The notes below the pieces were generated by a model. The model was given only the letters and a program-made list of their open reading frames with translations. It did no database searches and was not told the origin of the DNA. From Acarospora socialis (lineage: Eukaryota > Ascomycota > Lecanoromycetes > Acarosporales > Acarosporaceae), in the NCBI GenBank assembly GCA_025617375.2, contig JAMYGW020000031.1:1-23648 (forward strand): 23,648 nt of DNA, read 5' to 3'. Position 1 is the stretch's first letter; every line of letters starts with the position of its first letter. Below, piece by piece: positions 9,979 through 19,384 of the stretch. The position numbers were made by a program, and so were the translations under genes.

Positions 9979-10443
9979 CTAGTCATAGTTCGCATAGAAT
10001 GGCGTTACCCCTGTGGTTTCGTTTTTCGCATTGTTTGTTGGCAGCAGTCGCACCCAGTTGTCCTGGTTCTCTCCGATATAGTGTTGCAAGTTCATCTGTT
10101 CGCTTTGCCCATCTGTCTGTGGGTGGTATGCCGTTGACGTCTTAATTCTTATCCCGAGTTCTGTCATGAGCGTTTCCCAGTACCTGCTTGTGAACAGCTT
10201 ATCTCTGTCGGTGATAAACTCCTTTGGCATCCCGTGATGGCTAACTAGTTCTCGCAGTATGGTCTGTACCAATACTGGTGCTGTTGCAGTTTCTTTGAAA
10301 GGAATGAACATCGTGTACTTTGTTAATTGATCCACTATAGTTAATATGCTATCGAATCCCACTCGCCATGTCGGATCCTTTGATGGTGGTAGCTTCGTGA
10401 TGAAGTCCATAGTAACCGACTCCCATGGCTCGCTCGGTGCGTC
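9979..10443 (-). mobile_element. Ty3/gypsy retrotransposon integrase fragment
   Basis: On the minus strand, codons from about 10443 read APSEPWESVTMDFITKLPPS, then IVDQLTKYTMFIPFKET, HGMPKEFITDRDKLFTS, STAYHPQTDGQSEQMN, NWVRLLP and TPFYANYD. These are the retroviral-type integrase core motifs, with the catalytic Asp in MDFI, Asp in FITDRD and Glu in GQSEQ. The fragment lacks about six residues after QMN and about five after RLLP compared with the usual family sequence, and stops at TAG right after YANYD. Reverse transcriptase, RNase H and the chromodomain end are missing, so it is a dead fragment. Confidence 0.92.
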
Positions 10444-11075
10444 CAGTCGTGTTACTCATTAATAGGTCGCCTATGGTGGATGCCGCTGTTCGATAATCAC
10501 TACTCCACAGCGTATACAAGTCAGAATGCTACCTAGGTCTGCCGAAGAGGTGCACGCGCTGAGATACAGGAGTGATATCAACTGCTTCAGACGGAGCTAT
10601 TGCACGGCAGGACTGTCTTCACACCCACACTATCCACCAACAGAGGTGGGAGTTGGGCCTATCGCAAGTGAGAGGGTGTGGGTGTACGAAAAGTGTTATC
10701 CATGCGTTAAATACATGCGCTGGCGCTCAGCACCGTCAACTCCACTATGGCAGATTTTCAATCGATCAGTTGAATGGGAATGTCAAGCCGGCGGCTTAAT
10801 TCCCCATCACCAAATTAAACGCAGGTTGGCAACCACTGCCGGCAGCTGTCCACGAGGCTGGAAGGTTCCAGAGCGATTTTGATGTGACTGCAGAAGTTGC
10901 AACATTTCTTCAGTGTGGGGATTAATGTGGGATGTTCCGGTGCTCTTTGAAATAAAAACCCTCTTTGCAGCCTTAACTCAGCCAGTCATCTTGATCAGCA
11001 CAAGTGACCACCCCCATCCGCATTGCAAGCCTGCTCTTCCTCAACTAATACTGAACTCAGCACAGAAAGACTGTC
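10444..11075 (+). other. Gene-poor gap, possible upstream exons of the GTPase remnant
   Basis: ORFs at 10526-10882 and 10572-10799 are in overlapping frames and match nothing. A third frame at about 10820-10925 reads GWQPLPAAVHEAGRFQSDFD then VTAEVATFLQCGD and ends at TAA; it could be a decayed 5' exon of the GTPase-like gene starting at 11076, but no splice sites prove it. Confidence 0.25.
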
Positions 11076-12334
11076 ATGTCAGCTCATCATCACATTCTCT
11101 TCTACGGGAGAGGCAGCGCAGGGAAAAGCTATCTCATCAACAAGCTCCTGATGAGTTTATTTGGAGTGGAATTACTGCCAAAGGGTCGAAGCGTGCAGCT
11201 GGGTGTTACAAGTTTAACCTCCAGCGAGCCATACAACGAGTTTAACTGCAGCATTGACCTGGTATGCGCGTGGGAGAAAGATGAACATAATACATGGAGG
11301 AAGTGCTCTCCCATCCAGCGGAGAACGGTGTGTAAGCCTCGAGCCATCACGGAGGTGACTGCAGGCATTGAGTGGGCGTTGAGTGAACATGTAGCGGGCA
11401 TCTTCTCACCGTTTGATTTGGACATCACGGTACATCAGCCACATCATTTCCTGGAAGCTCAGCTCCGTCATTAATCACATCTTCTTTAGCTTTATGGCCT
11501 TCCGGGGCCTTCGAATTTCTCATTTGTCGAACTCCCAGCCATACTCGCGCATTGTGAAGAAGCAGTACTGACAATGTTCTGTTTTGGAGTCGTCCGCTGA
11601 CAAATCTGGATAGGACGAACTGGCCCTGCGGAAGCAGATTGTCTTGAACGCACTTCAGCTAAGCAATATCATCGCACTCTGGGTTAGGCCGATGTATGGT
11701 ACATATTGATTTGATATTCGATAGAAAGTCCGCAACTAGACTGATGGATACAAACAACAGTACCTCTAGCCACAGACTGCTCTGCTGAGTTGCTGAAAGA
11801 TATCAAACGCTGTGGTGAGTGAGCCAGACGTGATGGCCCCATTCTTCTTAAGTTAACCGTCTTCAAGACGTTTTCACACACGCCAGTGAGGCAGATCAGG
11901 AGGGAATCCAACCACCCCTTATTCTTGATGCTTTAGGCCATTCCACTTGGTTTGTGCTGCACGATGCTTCGTTCCAGTCAGAGGTCTGGTTGGCTGCAGA
12001 GAAGCAACACCAGTATCAGTTTGAATTCGTCAATCTTGTTTCTTTCCTCAACGAGAGCGTCTTACAACACCAGTAACCAATAGAGTTATGGGAAGCTTTT
12101 GCGGCTCTTGTGGGCTCGCTTGGATTTGTTGCTGGTACGTGGTTATTTGTACATCAGTGGGAGACTTTTCTCAGTCCACTCGTCCTTGTTGCACTCATTG
12201 CTGATCATGGAAGGATACACAGCTCTTCACAACTCGAGCCAACCGGTGTGACATCCTGCACAACCTACAAGCAAAGTCCCGATATGAGCTGCCACCATGA
12301 GGAGTGCTTTGACAGCCTCCCTCGGTGGGTTTGA
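11076..12334 (+). pseudogene. Dynamin-like GTPase remnant
   Basis: Dynamin-superfamily GTPases remodel membranes. ATG 11076 opens a frame with the G1 loop GRGSAGKS (residues 11-18; family form G-x-x-S-x-G-K-S), LLPKG and SSEPYNEFNCSIDLV, which is the dynamin switch I to beta-strand region. A phase-0 intron 11430-11489 (GTACAT...TTTAG) joins FSPFDLDIT to LYGLPGPSNFSFVELPAI, the family's strand plus G3 (normally DLPG). Intron 11565-11613 (CTGAC branch, ATAG end) joins in phase 0 to DELALRKQIVLNALQLSNII. Later exons 11761-11814 and 11853-12073 read ELLKDIKRC and DALGHSTWFVLHDASFQSEV. TAA 12074-12076 interrupts a frame that then continues to 12334 with a hydrophobic segment. G1 keeps its lysine, but G3 is mutated to ELPA and G4 (TKxD) is missing, so it is unlikely to work as a GTPase. 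The later exons do not clearly match dynamin. Confidence 0.5.
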
Positions 12335-12530
12335 TCTCGTACCCTCGTTGGCTCAATTCAACTCGGTCAGGTCTGCTTTCAAAATATTCAACAGCGGCAA
12401 TTGTTCCCTGGTTTTGCTTGTCCAAGTCAGACATGATTGGATTCTTAGTCCTATGCGATTCATAGGTCGCATAACCCAGCCAGCCGTATTGGTTCAAGAA
12501 GGGCCATACATCATCCATTCTAGCTGTCAA
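12195..12530 (-). CDS. Unidentified minus-strand ORF, possible exon
   Basis: The frame reads MDDVWPFLNQYGWLGYATYE, then NPIMSDLDKQNQGTIAAVEY and RPDRVELSQRGYEIKP, with the texture of a conserved soluble protein. Upstream the frame closes at TAA, but an intron acceptor (CTCTAAG after TTTGACTGG) could precede it. The Cys-rich end (CRLCRMSHRLARV) may be read-through. I do not recognise a family. The opposite strand also has a frame here (12297-12566), but its composition is less convincing. Confidence 0.35.
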   Translation of the reverse strand: MTARMDDVWPFLNQYGWLGYATYESHRTKNPIMSDLDKQNQGTIAAVEYFESRPDRVELSQRGYEIKPTEGGCQSTPHGGSSYRDFACRLCRMSHRLARVVKSCVSFHDQQ

Positions 12531-12782
12531 ACGCTTGGAGTCTTAGAGATTACCAGTCAAATATGACATTCGTGACAAATAGTGATGCAATGTTTGTATA
12601 TTGGCTGAACCAAGCTTATCAAAACTGAAGAGAGATCGCTCATGAAATTAATCGACTTCCTTTTGATTTGATTAACTGTGTGCTTTCATTGTAAGGGGTA
12701 GAGGGTCACATCAAGGTTCATGGGTTTACCTCTGTACTGTGCTCATTTCGACTCAGTCCGATATCACTTCATACGGTTTAGA

Positions 12783-13024
12783 CGGTAAACTTATTTCCAA
12801 AACTGTTGCCAGTCACTTTTCGTCCTCTGACTCCGCCATCCTTCAACTACGTTGAGAACAGATGCGATGCCTGATACAGCATGACTTCAATGGCCCTAGC
12901 ATCGGCCGTCGGCGACCGGGCAAAAGGCCTCCCCAGCCTCCAAGGTCTAGGCAGAGACTCGGCGACTTGGTTAGGTGAAGGGGAAGTGGGTTGTTCTGTG
13001 GCTGTGAGCACAACACACCTCTGA
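12783..13024 (+). pseudogene. Short decayed coding fragment, unidentified
   Basis: One plus-strand frame reads LLPVTFRPLTPPSFNYVENR, then after an in-frame TGA YSMTSMALASAVGDRAKGLP and SLQGLGRDSATWLGEGEVG, ending at TGA 13022-13024. The internal TGA is consistent with CGA. GC content is higher than in the flanks, which favours former coding sequence. The family is unknown. Confidence 0.28.
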
Positions 13025-13949
13025 TACATAAACAACGAGCGCTTCAAGCGGGAAATATGTCAGCGGATTGTATAACTATCGCCGAGAGTAGGAGTACGAC
13101 AATGACTTATGCCGGAGTTCAAAGACCGAGAAGAGTGACTACCTTCCCAATACTGGGATCCTAAGAGAATCGGTTTTATAAGGGCACATAATGGGATATC
13201 AAACAATGGGGTGCATTCCACCTTGCGTGTTGGAAGCTACTTCGACGTTGTTAAGGAAGTCTTAATCTACAATTACTGGTCTGGAGGCATGCTCTAGACT
13301 ATTATTTGGTTAGATAAGCTCAAGCAGAATCTTGCGGGGCAAGACCATAGCTGGGTCAACGAACCTCATTTTTGATAGGAGATCATTAGGGACATGCTGG
13401 GTGAAGTTATCCCAATTTGCTCTGGGAACTCCTCGCGACACAAATTGGGAGCGTATAAAGGAGTTAGCCTTTCAAAATGAAGATCACAGACAGGAAGAGC
13501 AGAGGAACTTGGATTCTAATTAGCATCCCCCTTCTCCTCCCTCCTCTTCTTCTTCTTTTTCTTACTACTTCTCTTTATTGGTAGCTTGAAGGTAGACACT
13601 GGTGACTGTCGCGGAAAGCAACGATCCTTTACCCTTGTTACGTCCAATCTCATCATTAAAGCTCGTCTCAGCATAACTTCCAATGTGCTTTTGTGGTAAG
13701 AGCAAGACAGTCACAAGCCCACTGTGGGCCGAAACTCAGTATCTCACATGGTTGCGGACGGACATTTAGGGCGAGATCAGACTGTGGTTAACATTTAGAC
13801 ATTTCTGGTAACCTTGCAAGAGAGGACTGCCTGGCATCACGCCTAAATGTTGACCTTTCACTTGGTTCGATATACTAGTATAAAGCTTAAGCGATAGAGA
13901 TACCTCCATAAGGTCAGTGCTTTAGTACATTATTGCATCTACTAGTCAA
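13025..13949. other. No supported gene
   Basis: The only frame of note, 13332-13523 (63 codons), has no recognisable motif. A C/T-rich tract lies at 13527-13572. A weak inverted pair (GGTTAACATTTAG near 13787 and CTAAATGTTGACC near 13843) could form a stem. Nothing else stands out. Confidence 0.4.
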
Positions 13950-14125
13950 AAGTGTTTATCCCTCCTGGGTAGGGAAAGTGGATAAACACTTACCGACCGA
14001 TACCGTAGCTAATACCTAATTGTTAATTGTAGACTTGCAAATTTAGGAGTTTGTTTTTGCAATGAGTGGCGTTTGCTAAACTCCCTAGAAAAAAGGCACT
14101 CACTACTTAGGGATTCAGCCCTAAG
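13950..14125. repeat. Cluster of inverted repeats / hairpins
   Basis: AAGTGTTTATCC (13950-13961) is repeated exactly in inverse at 13980-13991, an 18 base loop between. TAGGAGTTT at 14044-14052 pairs with AAACTCCCTA at 14078-14087 with one bulge. CTTAGGG (14106-14112) and CCCTAAG (14119-14125) form a perfect 7 bp stem with a 6 base loop. Three stems within 180 bp just upstream of a small gene suggest the end of a mobile element, but no family is identifiable. Confidence 0.6.
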
Positions 14126-14240
14126 TTACCGCTTGAACTTTTTGAAGCTCAACTAAGCAAAAACGCGTCTGTCCACGCGACCACCTTAACCTCTCACTCA
14201 TCAAGCCAAACCATTAGATCACAAGCAGACAAAGTCGACC

Positions 14241-14731
14241 ATGTCACCATCGATTTCTCAATCACAACGCGCCCGAAAACCATCCACACCCATGAAGAGG
14301 AAGAGGCTTTGGCCCACACCCAAGTGAAGTGACCATCCTCAACATAAGATCGAACTTATGAGCTGACGATTACTCTCTTCTCTAGGCCCGTGAACCCTGA
14401 ATCGCGTTGCGCCTTGACCATCCAAATCTCACAGATGAATAAGCTTATTATTGCATTAAAAGCATTCCTCAAGGCAGTAGGCTGCAATATCGTATCTGGG
14501 GTGTGTCGCGAACCCTTTAAAGCCCTCGGGGCCGCTCTTCACGACTTGGACGAGCCCACCTTTTTGGCCAGGTACCACAAGCTTGAGCTCGTGGGACAGA
14601 CAAAGCTTGAGAGTTTAGAAAAGGAGTACAAAAAACATCAGAAAGAGACGGCTGTCTGTGCTGAGAAGTTGAGGATAACATGGAGAAGTGGAAAAAATGC
14701 AAGAGCTAGAGGCATACAACTTCTTCTCTAA
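14241..14731 (+). CDS. Small two-exon hypothetical protein (144 codons)
   Basis: ATG 14241 opens exon 1 (to 14329): MSPSISQSQRARKP followed by an acidic HEEEE run. Intron 14330-14385 begins GTGACC, has CTGAC, and ends TCTCTAG in a pyrimidine tract. The phase-2 join gives TQVKPVNPESRC, and exon 2 (14386-14731) runs open to TAA. The product is helical: IALKAFLKAVGCNIVSG, then a charged coiled coil (LESLEKEYKKHQKETAV) and a basic tail. No domain is recognised. The leader is CT/CA-rich and contains ACGCGT, as many fungal promoters do. The upstream hairpins and the Ser/Arg/Lys N-terminus would fit a transposon accessory ORF, but no transposase is present. A TCTAAG...CTTAGA hairpin overlaps the stop codon (about 14728-14749). 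Confidence 0.5.
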
Positions 14732-14895
14732 GCAAGTCTTAGCTTAGAAAGAGCATAGTTTGACCTTCGTTAATAGCCCAACCAATTTTCCCATCTCTGT
14801 TAATTGAGGCTTGTGTTAAACTTTATAGTTACAGGATCACAATAATGTTCATAAGAATCTGTGACTGCATTAATGAGTATATTATTATTTTTGTT

Positions 14896-15098
14896 TGTAT
14901 CATCAACATATTAAATTCAATGAGGACGGGCCGAGTGCCAGAGGGAAGACGAGGGATAGGGAGCAGAGTTGGGAAGACTGGCGGGCTCAGGAAATACAGA
15001 GGAAGGGAAAGGATTTTCTGGGTGCGTTGTACGGAGAAGGAGAAGAGGAAAGATGCAGAGTGCACCACTACCATGTCAAGTCCACCAGTCTTAGATAG
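14896..15098 (+). CDS. Possible terminal exon, unidentified
   Basis: The frame encodes a charged peptide with DREQSWEDWRAQEIQRKGKD and FLGALYGEGEEER, and ends at TAG. The sequence before about 14920 is AT-rich and unlike it, so only the downstream part may be real. It faces the AIM24-like gene tail to tail. The overlapping frames at 14845-15114 (plus) and 14829-15131 (minus) are less protein-like. Confidence 0.25.
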
Positions 15099-15254
15099 GT
15101 TGCAGCATGCCTGAACCTGGTTATTGACCAAAACTTCCTAAACACAAGAACCGGAGACACAGCCCCATTTCTCCGGTGCACATGAGCACATCCAACGTAA
15201 TTCCAATATCGTGAAAAAACACGTGTCCATTTCTGCACTTTCCAAGATGATGGC

Positions 15255-16224
15255 CTACGCCACCGCAGCATGAGCCGAAAGCCAGAGTGCAAAGGCCGCC
15301 GCGTTTCTCGTCTGCATGAAGACCGTCCCAGGGCCTATTGAGAGACCATCAGCAGCGAGCAGATTAATGTACGGCCAAGGATGATGTGCAACCTACCTGT
15401 AAATTTACAGACCAAGCCCTCCCCCGAGCTCATCCCAGATATGATCCCACCACTTGCGACGCGCTCAAGGACGTACTTGCAGTTCCAAGCCACGAGATGG
15501 CCGCTATCGATGATGTATTTCTCACCCTCTTGCAACTGCAGACAAGTCGTCAGCCTTACAAGTCCCTCATGTGCCTCACCTGATCCATCCTTCTGCACTA
15601 TTTTCTAACTCACATCCCTCCGTATAATTGCCCCAAAGCTCGAAATCCACAATATGCCCGTCCCACTCATCTTGTATACGAACAAGCCCTCACCGGAAAA
15701 CATGGCCTTGCTGAAGCCCTGGCTCTTGTACTCCTTGACGACGCCCTGCGTCGCCGCGAGGAAAGTGTCCTTGCCGACATTCCATGGCTCGGACCCGTTG
15801 AGCCGGAGCGTCGTGATGTCGCCCAGCGCGGACGGCGCGAAGAGGATCTCGCCGGGGCCGGTGTACGTTGAGGTCGACATCTCGCCGCCGGCGATGAGCT
15901 TCTTCATCGAGAATTTGACGGCGCCTTTGAGTGTGATGGTCGGGGACATGGCGATCATGACGCCTGCACGATTCAGACATTCAAGTCAGCCTTTGCTCTT
16001 CACGCTCACTTCTCTCGCACACCATGGAAAAGGGGTCGAACAGAAGGCGGACAAGACATACCAGGCTTCGCAACAAGCGGGCACCCGATCGCCAACTGCA
16101 TCGTCAGGATCGTGTTCGAGTCGCGGTGACTGATCCTATAGCTCCCCCCATTAAACGTGCCCACATCGTCCTGCGCCGCCGTCGCACCGACGAAATGCCC
16201 CACTGGCAGCGCTCCACCTGGCAT
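15255..16224 (-). CDS. aim24: AIM24-family protein (mitochondrial AIM24 / TIGR00266), four exons, intact core
   Basis: In yeast Aim24 is an inner-membrane protein supporting MICOS and respiratory-chain organisation; that role is family knowledge. Exons on the minus strand are 16224-16062, 15963-15614, 15535-15397 and 15334-15255. Introns are 15964-16061 (GTATGT), 15536-15613 (GTGAGT, CTGAC branch) and 15335-15396 (GTAGGT), all ending AG. The exons sum to 732 nt, exactly 244 codons with TAG. The joined protein carries the family landmarks in order: [131 protein letters not shown]. The start shown is the first ATG after an upstream in-frame TAG (16273-16275). Normal fungal versions have a long Pro/Gln-rich N-terminus, whose decayed remnant lies just upstream. 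Confidence 0.88.
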
Positions 16225-16555
16225 CTGCGACGACCGGTTCGTGTTCAGCGGCAGACTCGGTGAGAGCGGGGGCTACGTGTAGCTCGGGTGCCCGCCTACG
16301 TTACCGGCTGGTGGCGAGGGCTCCGTGATCTGCTACTGGGGTTGTTGGGGCGGAGGGGGGGTTTGCTGGTAAGATAGGCGCGAGCCGTTGTTGGGTGGAG
16401 AGCCGGGGTAGGTGTTGCTGCTAGATAGGGTCCGTTGGGCTGGGGGTGGAGGGTAGAGTTGCGAGGGGCCTTTGAGGCCCGGTGATGGGAGCGGTGGGGG
16501 AGGGTAACTTTGGTGATTTAGTGTGCTCTATGCTGAGCGGTGGCAAGGTTACGCA
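16225..16555 (-). pseudogene. Broken Pro/Gln-rich N-terminal extension of the AIM24-like gene
   Basis: Continuing the first AIM24 exon upstream in frame gives [19 protein letters not shown] at 16273-16275, then ITEPSPPAGNVGGHPSYT and another TAG at 16333-16335, preceded by PPPPPQQPQ. Beyond a run of nine C bases the reading shifts by one frame to YPGSPPNNGSRLSYQQTP, SQLYPPPPAQRTLSSSNT and SYPPPPLPSPGLKGP, then TAG and TAA. Such low-complexity Pro/Gln/Ser sequence is what fungal AIM24 proteins have before the core. Each stop would be Gln if its T were C. GC content is high, in contrast to the flanks. Confidence 0.55.
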
Positions 16556-16666
16556 CTATGCTGATTCATTATTACTGCTTTATTTTTGTCTACTGCATTG
16601 ACATACTCAGAAAACGTTTTAAACGACCTTTTCTGATAGGCTTTAAAAGTTGCAATCATTGCAACT
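16556..16666. other. AT-rich spacer with a perfect short palindrome
   Basis: GTTGCAAT C ATTGCAAC at 16649-16665 is a perfect 17 bp palindrome ending one base before the LTR that starts at 16667. No gene is present. Confidence 0.6.
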
Positions 16667-16913
16667 TGTTACGACCATGCCCTAGAAGAGGGAACTCACA
16701 GGTCTAGACCTGGGACAGCCAGGTAGCAGTCACGTGACGCCTCGCCGTGCTTGACGGGATCTATATAGTAGGGTCGTTTCCCTCATGGAATCGATCGTGT
16801 TCAACTTAAGTAACAATCATATATCTAAGGGTTTACCTAAGACCAAACCGTACCAGACCAGCCCTTATATCAATAAGCACAGAAGAGCACAGTATGCAAA
16901 GAGCTAACCAAGT
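16667..16913 (+). mobile_element. Retrotransposon LTR, copy A (solo or 3'-diverged)
   Basis: It starts TGTTACGACC, like the complete copy at 20348-20622 read on the minus strand (TGTTACGGCC). Shared blocks in order are CTATATAGTAGG (16761-16772, probable TATA region), CGTTT-CC-ATGGAA, TGTTCAACTT-AGT-ACAATC and TATATCAATAAG (16867-16877). After ATCAATAAGC it diverges from the other copies, so the 3' end is uncertain (an AACCA lies near 16909-16913). No internal retrotransposon coding lies next to it. Confidence 0.65.
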
Positions 16914-17205
16914 CATGAGCTAGTATTCTTCGAAAATATCGCACACCCTACACATTGCTCATCATTGTTCGCCTGAGGAGAGGCCTTTGCCGTCAATATA
17001 AAGTAATAAACACTGCCGCCAAGCAAAATAGGCAAAACTGTAGATGTAGTTACAAAGCACGAAAGAGTGCTGAGGCGTGCATAATTCGATGTCCAACGCA
17101 ACCTGAGGTCAAAATGCACAGCCGAGGGATGATGGGTTCTGTCCAACACGTTCAGAGTATTTATGCAGGACAACGGTCCTGATTAAGTGTTCAAAATTCA
17201 CTTCA

Positions 17206-18205
17206 TCTTGCCTGAGCAATCCCTCCTATAGAAAGCTTCGTTACATCGTCTGTTTCAAGTCTCTTGAACCATGACTCCAATGAAGAATCAAAGTCCAGCA
17301 ATGTGTGTGTAGAGCTTGACTATTGTAACTATAACATATGTTCTGAATCATTTAAAAGAAAAGTCGCTCTTAATGCAATGCATTCCATGACCAGACTTTT
17401 CAGGGCCAGAGGTCTAGACAAACAAGAACTGTTTGATTTGTTAGGCATTGGCTATATCGGCACCTTTAAACCAATCGCGCAGTCAGGTGGGATGACAACT
17501 TCAGTCGGTCCATTTTGCGAAGGTGTGCCCAAGGAACGAAGTGCTTAGAATTTGTAGTCCGATCGATCACATATATAGTACCTTGGGTGCCTTGCCGCCA
17601 AGTGGCTGGCAGCCATCGTCAAGGCCTCTCTCCAATCGGTGGCACATGCGCGATATGAACTGGTTTAGAGTAAGAGCATGCTGTGTGCCGGTGGAGTTGA
17701 CTCAGTGCGAGGACACATCCGGACAGGCGGCATCCAGTCGACATCTCCACACAACGCCTAACAGGCAAAGGTGTGTGCAGTATTCACTGTTGCCATGAGT
17801 CTTCCCTTCAGGTGTTGCCTGATACTCCTTTCATTCGTGAACGTAACTGTTTCCCGGTTTGAGGTATAGTTCTCTGAGATGGGTTCGACTTGCTGGGCAT
17901 GGTCACGCCGTTGTTATCCGATGTGCTCGATGGACTACTCGATTGCCAAAGTAGGTCTGCAGTCTCGTTGTAACAGCCATCCGGAGTCTTACGTGGGTCT
18001 TCGGCCTCAATATATCAGATTTGCGTTTGATGGCTCTCCTCCTCGTCGATTCCTGCTCTTGCCTCCGCGAACATCAACTTCCATTCGAGCTCGTGCACAA
18101 CCGACCAACAGAAGCACCAGAAATCGAGTGGCCCCATTGCCACTAGTTGACTGCCGTAAAGTAAGCGGGCGAAGTGCGCCGAAACCCACGTTCCCAGCTG
18201 TCTAG
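17206..18205 (+). pseudogene. Decayed multi-exon gene debris, unidentified
   Basis: Several plus-strand stretches read like protein in different frames. 17209-17548: IPPIESFVTSSVSSLNHDSN, then ESFKRKVALNAMHSMTRLFR and LDKQELFDLLGIGYIGTF. About 17578-17873: AKWLAAIVKASLQSVAHARY, TAG, then GGVDSVRGHIRTGGIQST, TAA, and VAMSLPFRCCLILLSF. About 17880-17965: DGFDLLGMVTPLLSDVLDG. About 17970-18148: AIRSLTWVFGLNISDLRLMA then REHQLPFELVHNRPTEAPEI, ending at TAG. Stops and frame changes separate them. I do not recognise any domain; they may be one gene or several, and could include lost N-terminal parts of the RBR gene downstream. Confidence 0.3.
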
Positions 18206-18393
18206 AGAACGATAAGATAGCTATGATAGATCTGCCATTGAGTTTGAAGGGATGGATGCGTGATATCCAACAAGATTCTGGCTGTTATTCATCCAACTCT
18301 AGGAGCACTGATCTATATACTTGAGCACAGATTATGCAGAAATAGAGAACAATGAGTTATTAAAGAAGGTTGTATATATATAGCGTACTGCAG

Positions 18394-19303
18394 GCACTTG
18401 TCAGACAACCCATAGTAGAAGACAAAGCTGGGATGAGACCTGGCGGAAGCTCAAAGAAAGGATCGTGGAAGAAGCCCTGTCCAAAAGCCAAGCCAAGCTC
18501 ATTCGCTGTCCATTCTGCACCCACACCGAATGACGAAATTCAACTTCCACCTACCGATCGTTCCTGACGCTTTCGTCGCCACACATTCGCACCTCTCATC
18601 CTCACAACAATCCTTCTCCTCAACACGATCCACTACATTCTCCTTCTTACCTTCCTCTACCCGCTCCTCACCTCTATCTCCAGCTTCCCAATCCTGCACC
18701 TCCCAATCCTCCTCCGCAAATCGCTCTCTACCTTCGCCCGCGTCCGCCGCTTCCCAAAATCCACGTTTGCCAACCCCGACTGCCTCCGCACCTCCTGCCT
18801 TTATTGCGCCAAACTCTGGCACAACATCCACACCTGCCTCGAACCACCACACGCCCTCTCTCTCTCCACACAACCGGGGAAGCAGCCCGCACCGCCGCCC
18901 TAAAACATACCTGTCCCCGCTGCTCCCTGTCCTTCATACAAGGCATCTGGCTGCAACAAACTCACCTGCGTCTGCAGCTATCAGATGTGCTATGTCTGCC
19001 GCAAGGGCTTGAACGTTATGCGCAGTGGAGGCGCAGCGGAAGCCGTAAGAACAGGAGGAGGTGGCGGTGATGAAGGAGAGGGATACAAGCATTTTTGCGA
19101 AAATTTTCGCGTCAATGGTGGGCGCTGCACGCAGTCTGATAAATGCCATTTGTATAAGGTGGGAGGATGACGATGTTCTTATGAAGCGCGCGGGCGATTT
19201 GGCGGAGAGAGAGTGGAGGGTTAGAGAGGGGATGGTGGGGGTTAAGATGAATGAAGCTGTGACTGCTGATGGTACAGGTGTCAGACAGCAAACTATGATA
19301 TAA
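18394..19303 (+). pseudogene. RBR-type (RING-IBR-RING, RNF216/TRIAD3-like) E3 ubiquitin ligase pseudogene
   Basis: RBR ligases pass ubiquitin through a catalytic Cys in RING2. After an acceptor-like ACTGCAG the sequence gives ALVRQPIVEDKAG, shifts frame to WDETWRKLKERIVEEAL and LIRCPFCTHTE (Zn pair), shifts again after 18530 to DEIQLPPTDRS, TGA at 18565-18567, a hydrophobic stretch (LILLTILLLNTIHYILLLTF), RVRRFPKSTFANPDCLRTSC and CAKLWHNIHTC (IBR). Another shift gives ALKHTCPRCSLSFI, and another GCNKLTCVCSYQMCYVCRKG, YKHFCENFRVNGGRCTQ and DKCHLYK. A final shift at about 19160 gives EDDDVLMKRAGDLAEREW. The C-x2-C, GCNKLTC-x-C and MCYVC motifs and the YKHFC end are typical of RNF216-like RING2. 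One zinc Cys has become Ser (QSDKC). With about five frameshifts and a stop it is non-functional. Confidence 0.8.
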
Positions 19304-19384
19304 AAATGCAAAGAATAGAGAAGTATGTGGATCGTCACTTCCTTCTGCGGCAAGAGGGCGGACAGTGATCCCCTTAAACTCTGG

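Noticed and set aside
13856-13890. GGTTCGA string as a possible tRNA T-arm
   Set aside because: No paired stems, anticodon loop or acceptor arm could be placed around it.
15654-16133. 159-codon plus-strand ORF and 15690-15980 minus ORF
   Set aside because: Both overlap the AIM24 exons in other frames, and GC-rich coding DNA commonly leaves such open shadows.
16667-16700. Resemblance of the LTR start (TACGACCATGCC) to the start of fungal 5S rRNA
   Set aside because: The likeness covers about a dozen bases only and no internal control region or 120 nt gene follows.
18499-18873. 124-codon minus ORF and 160-codon Ser-rich plus ORF (18530-19012)
   Set aside because: Both are alternative frames of the RBR pseudogene. 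The Ser/Pro-rich peptide is produced by reading the C/T-rich coding strand out of frame.
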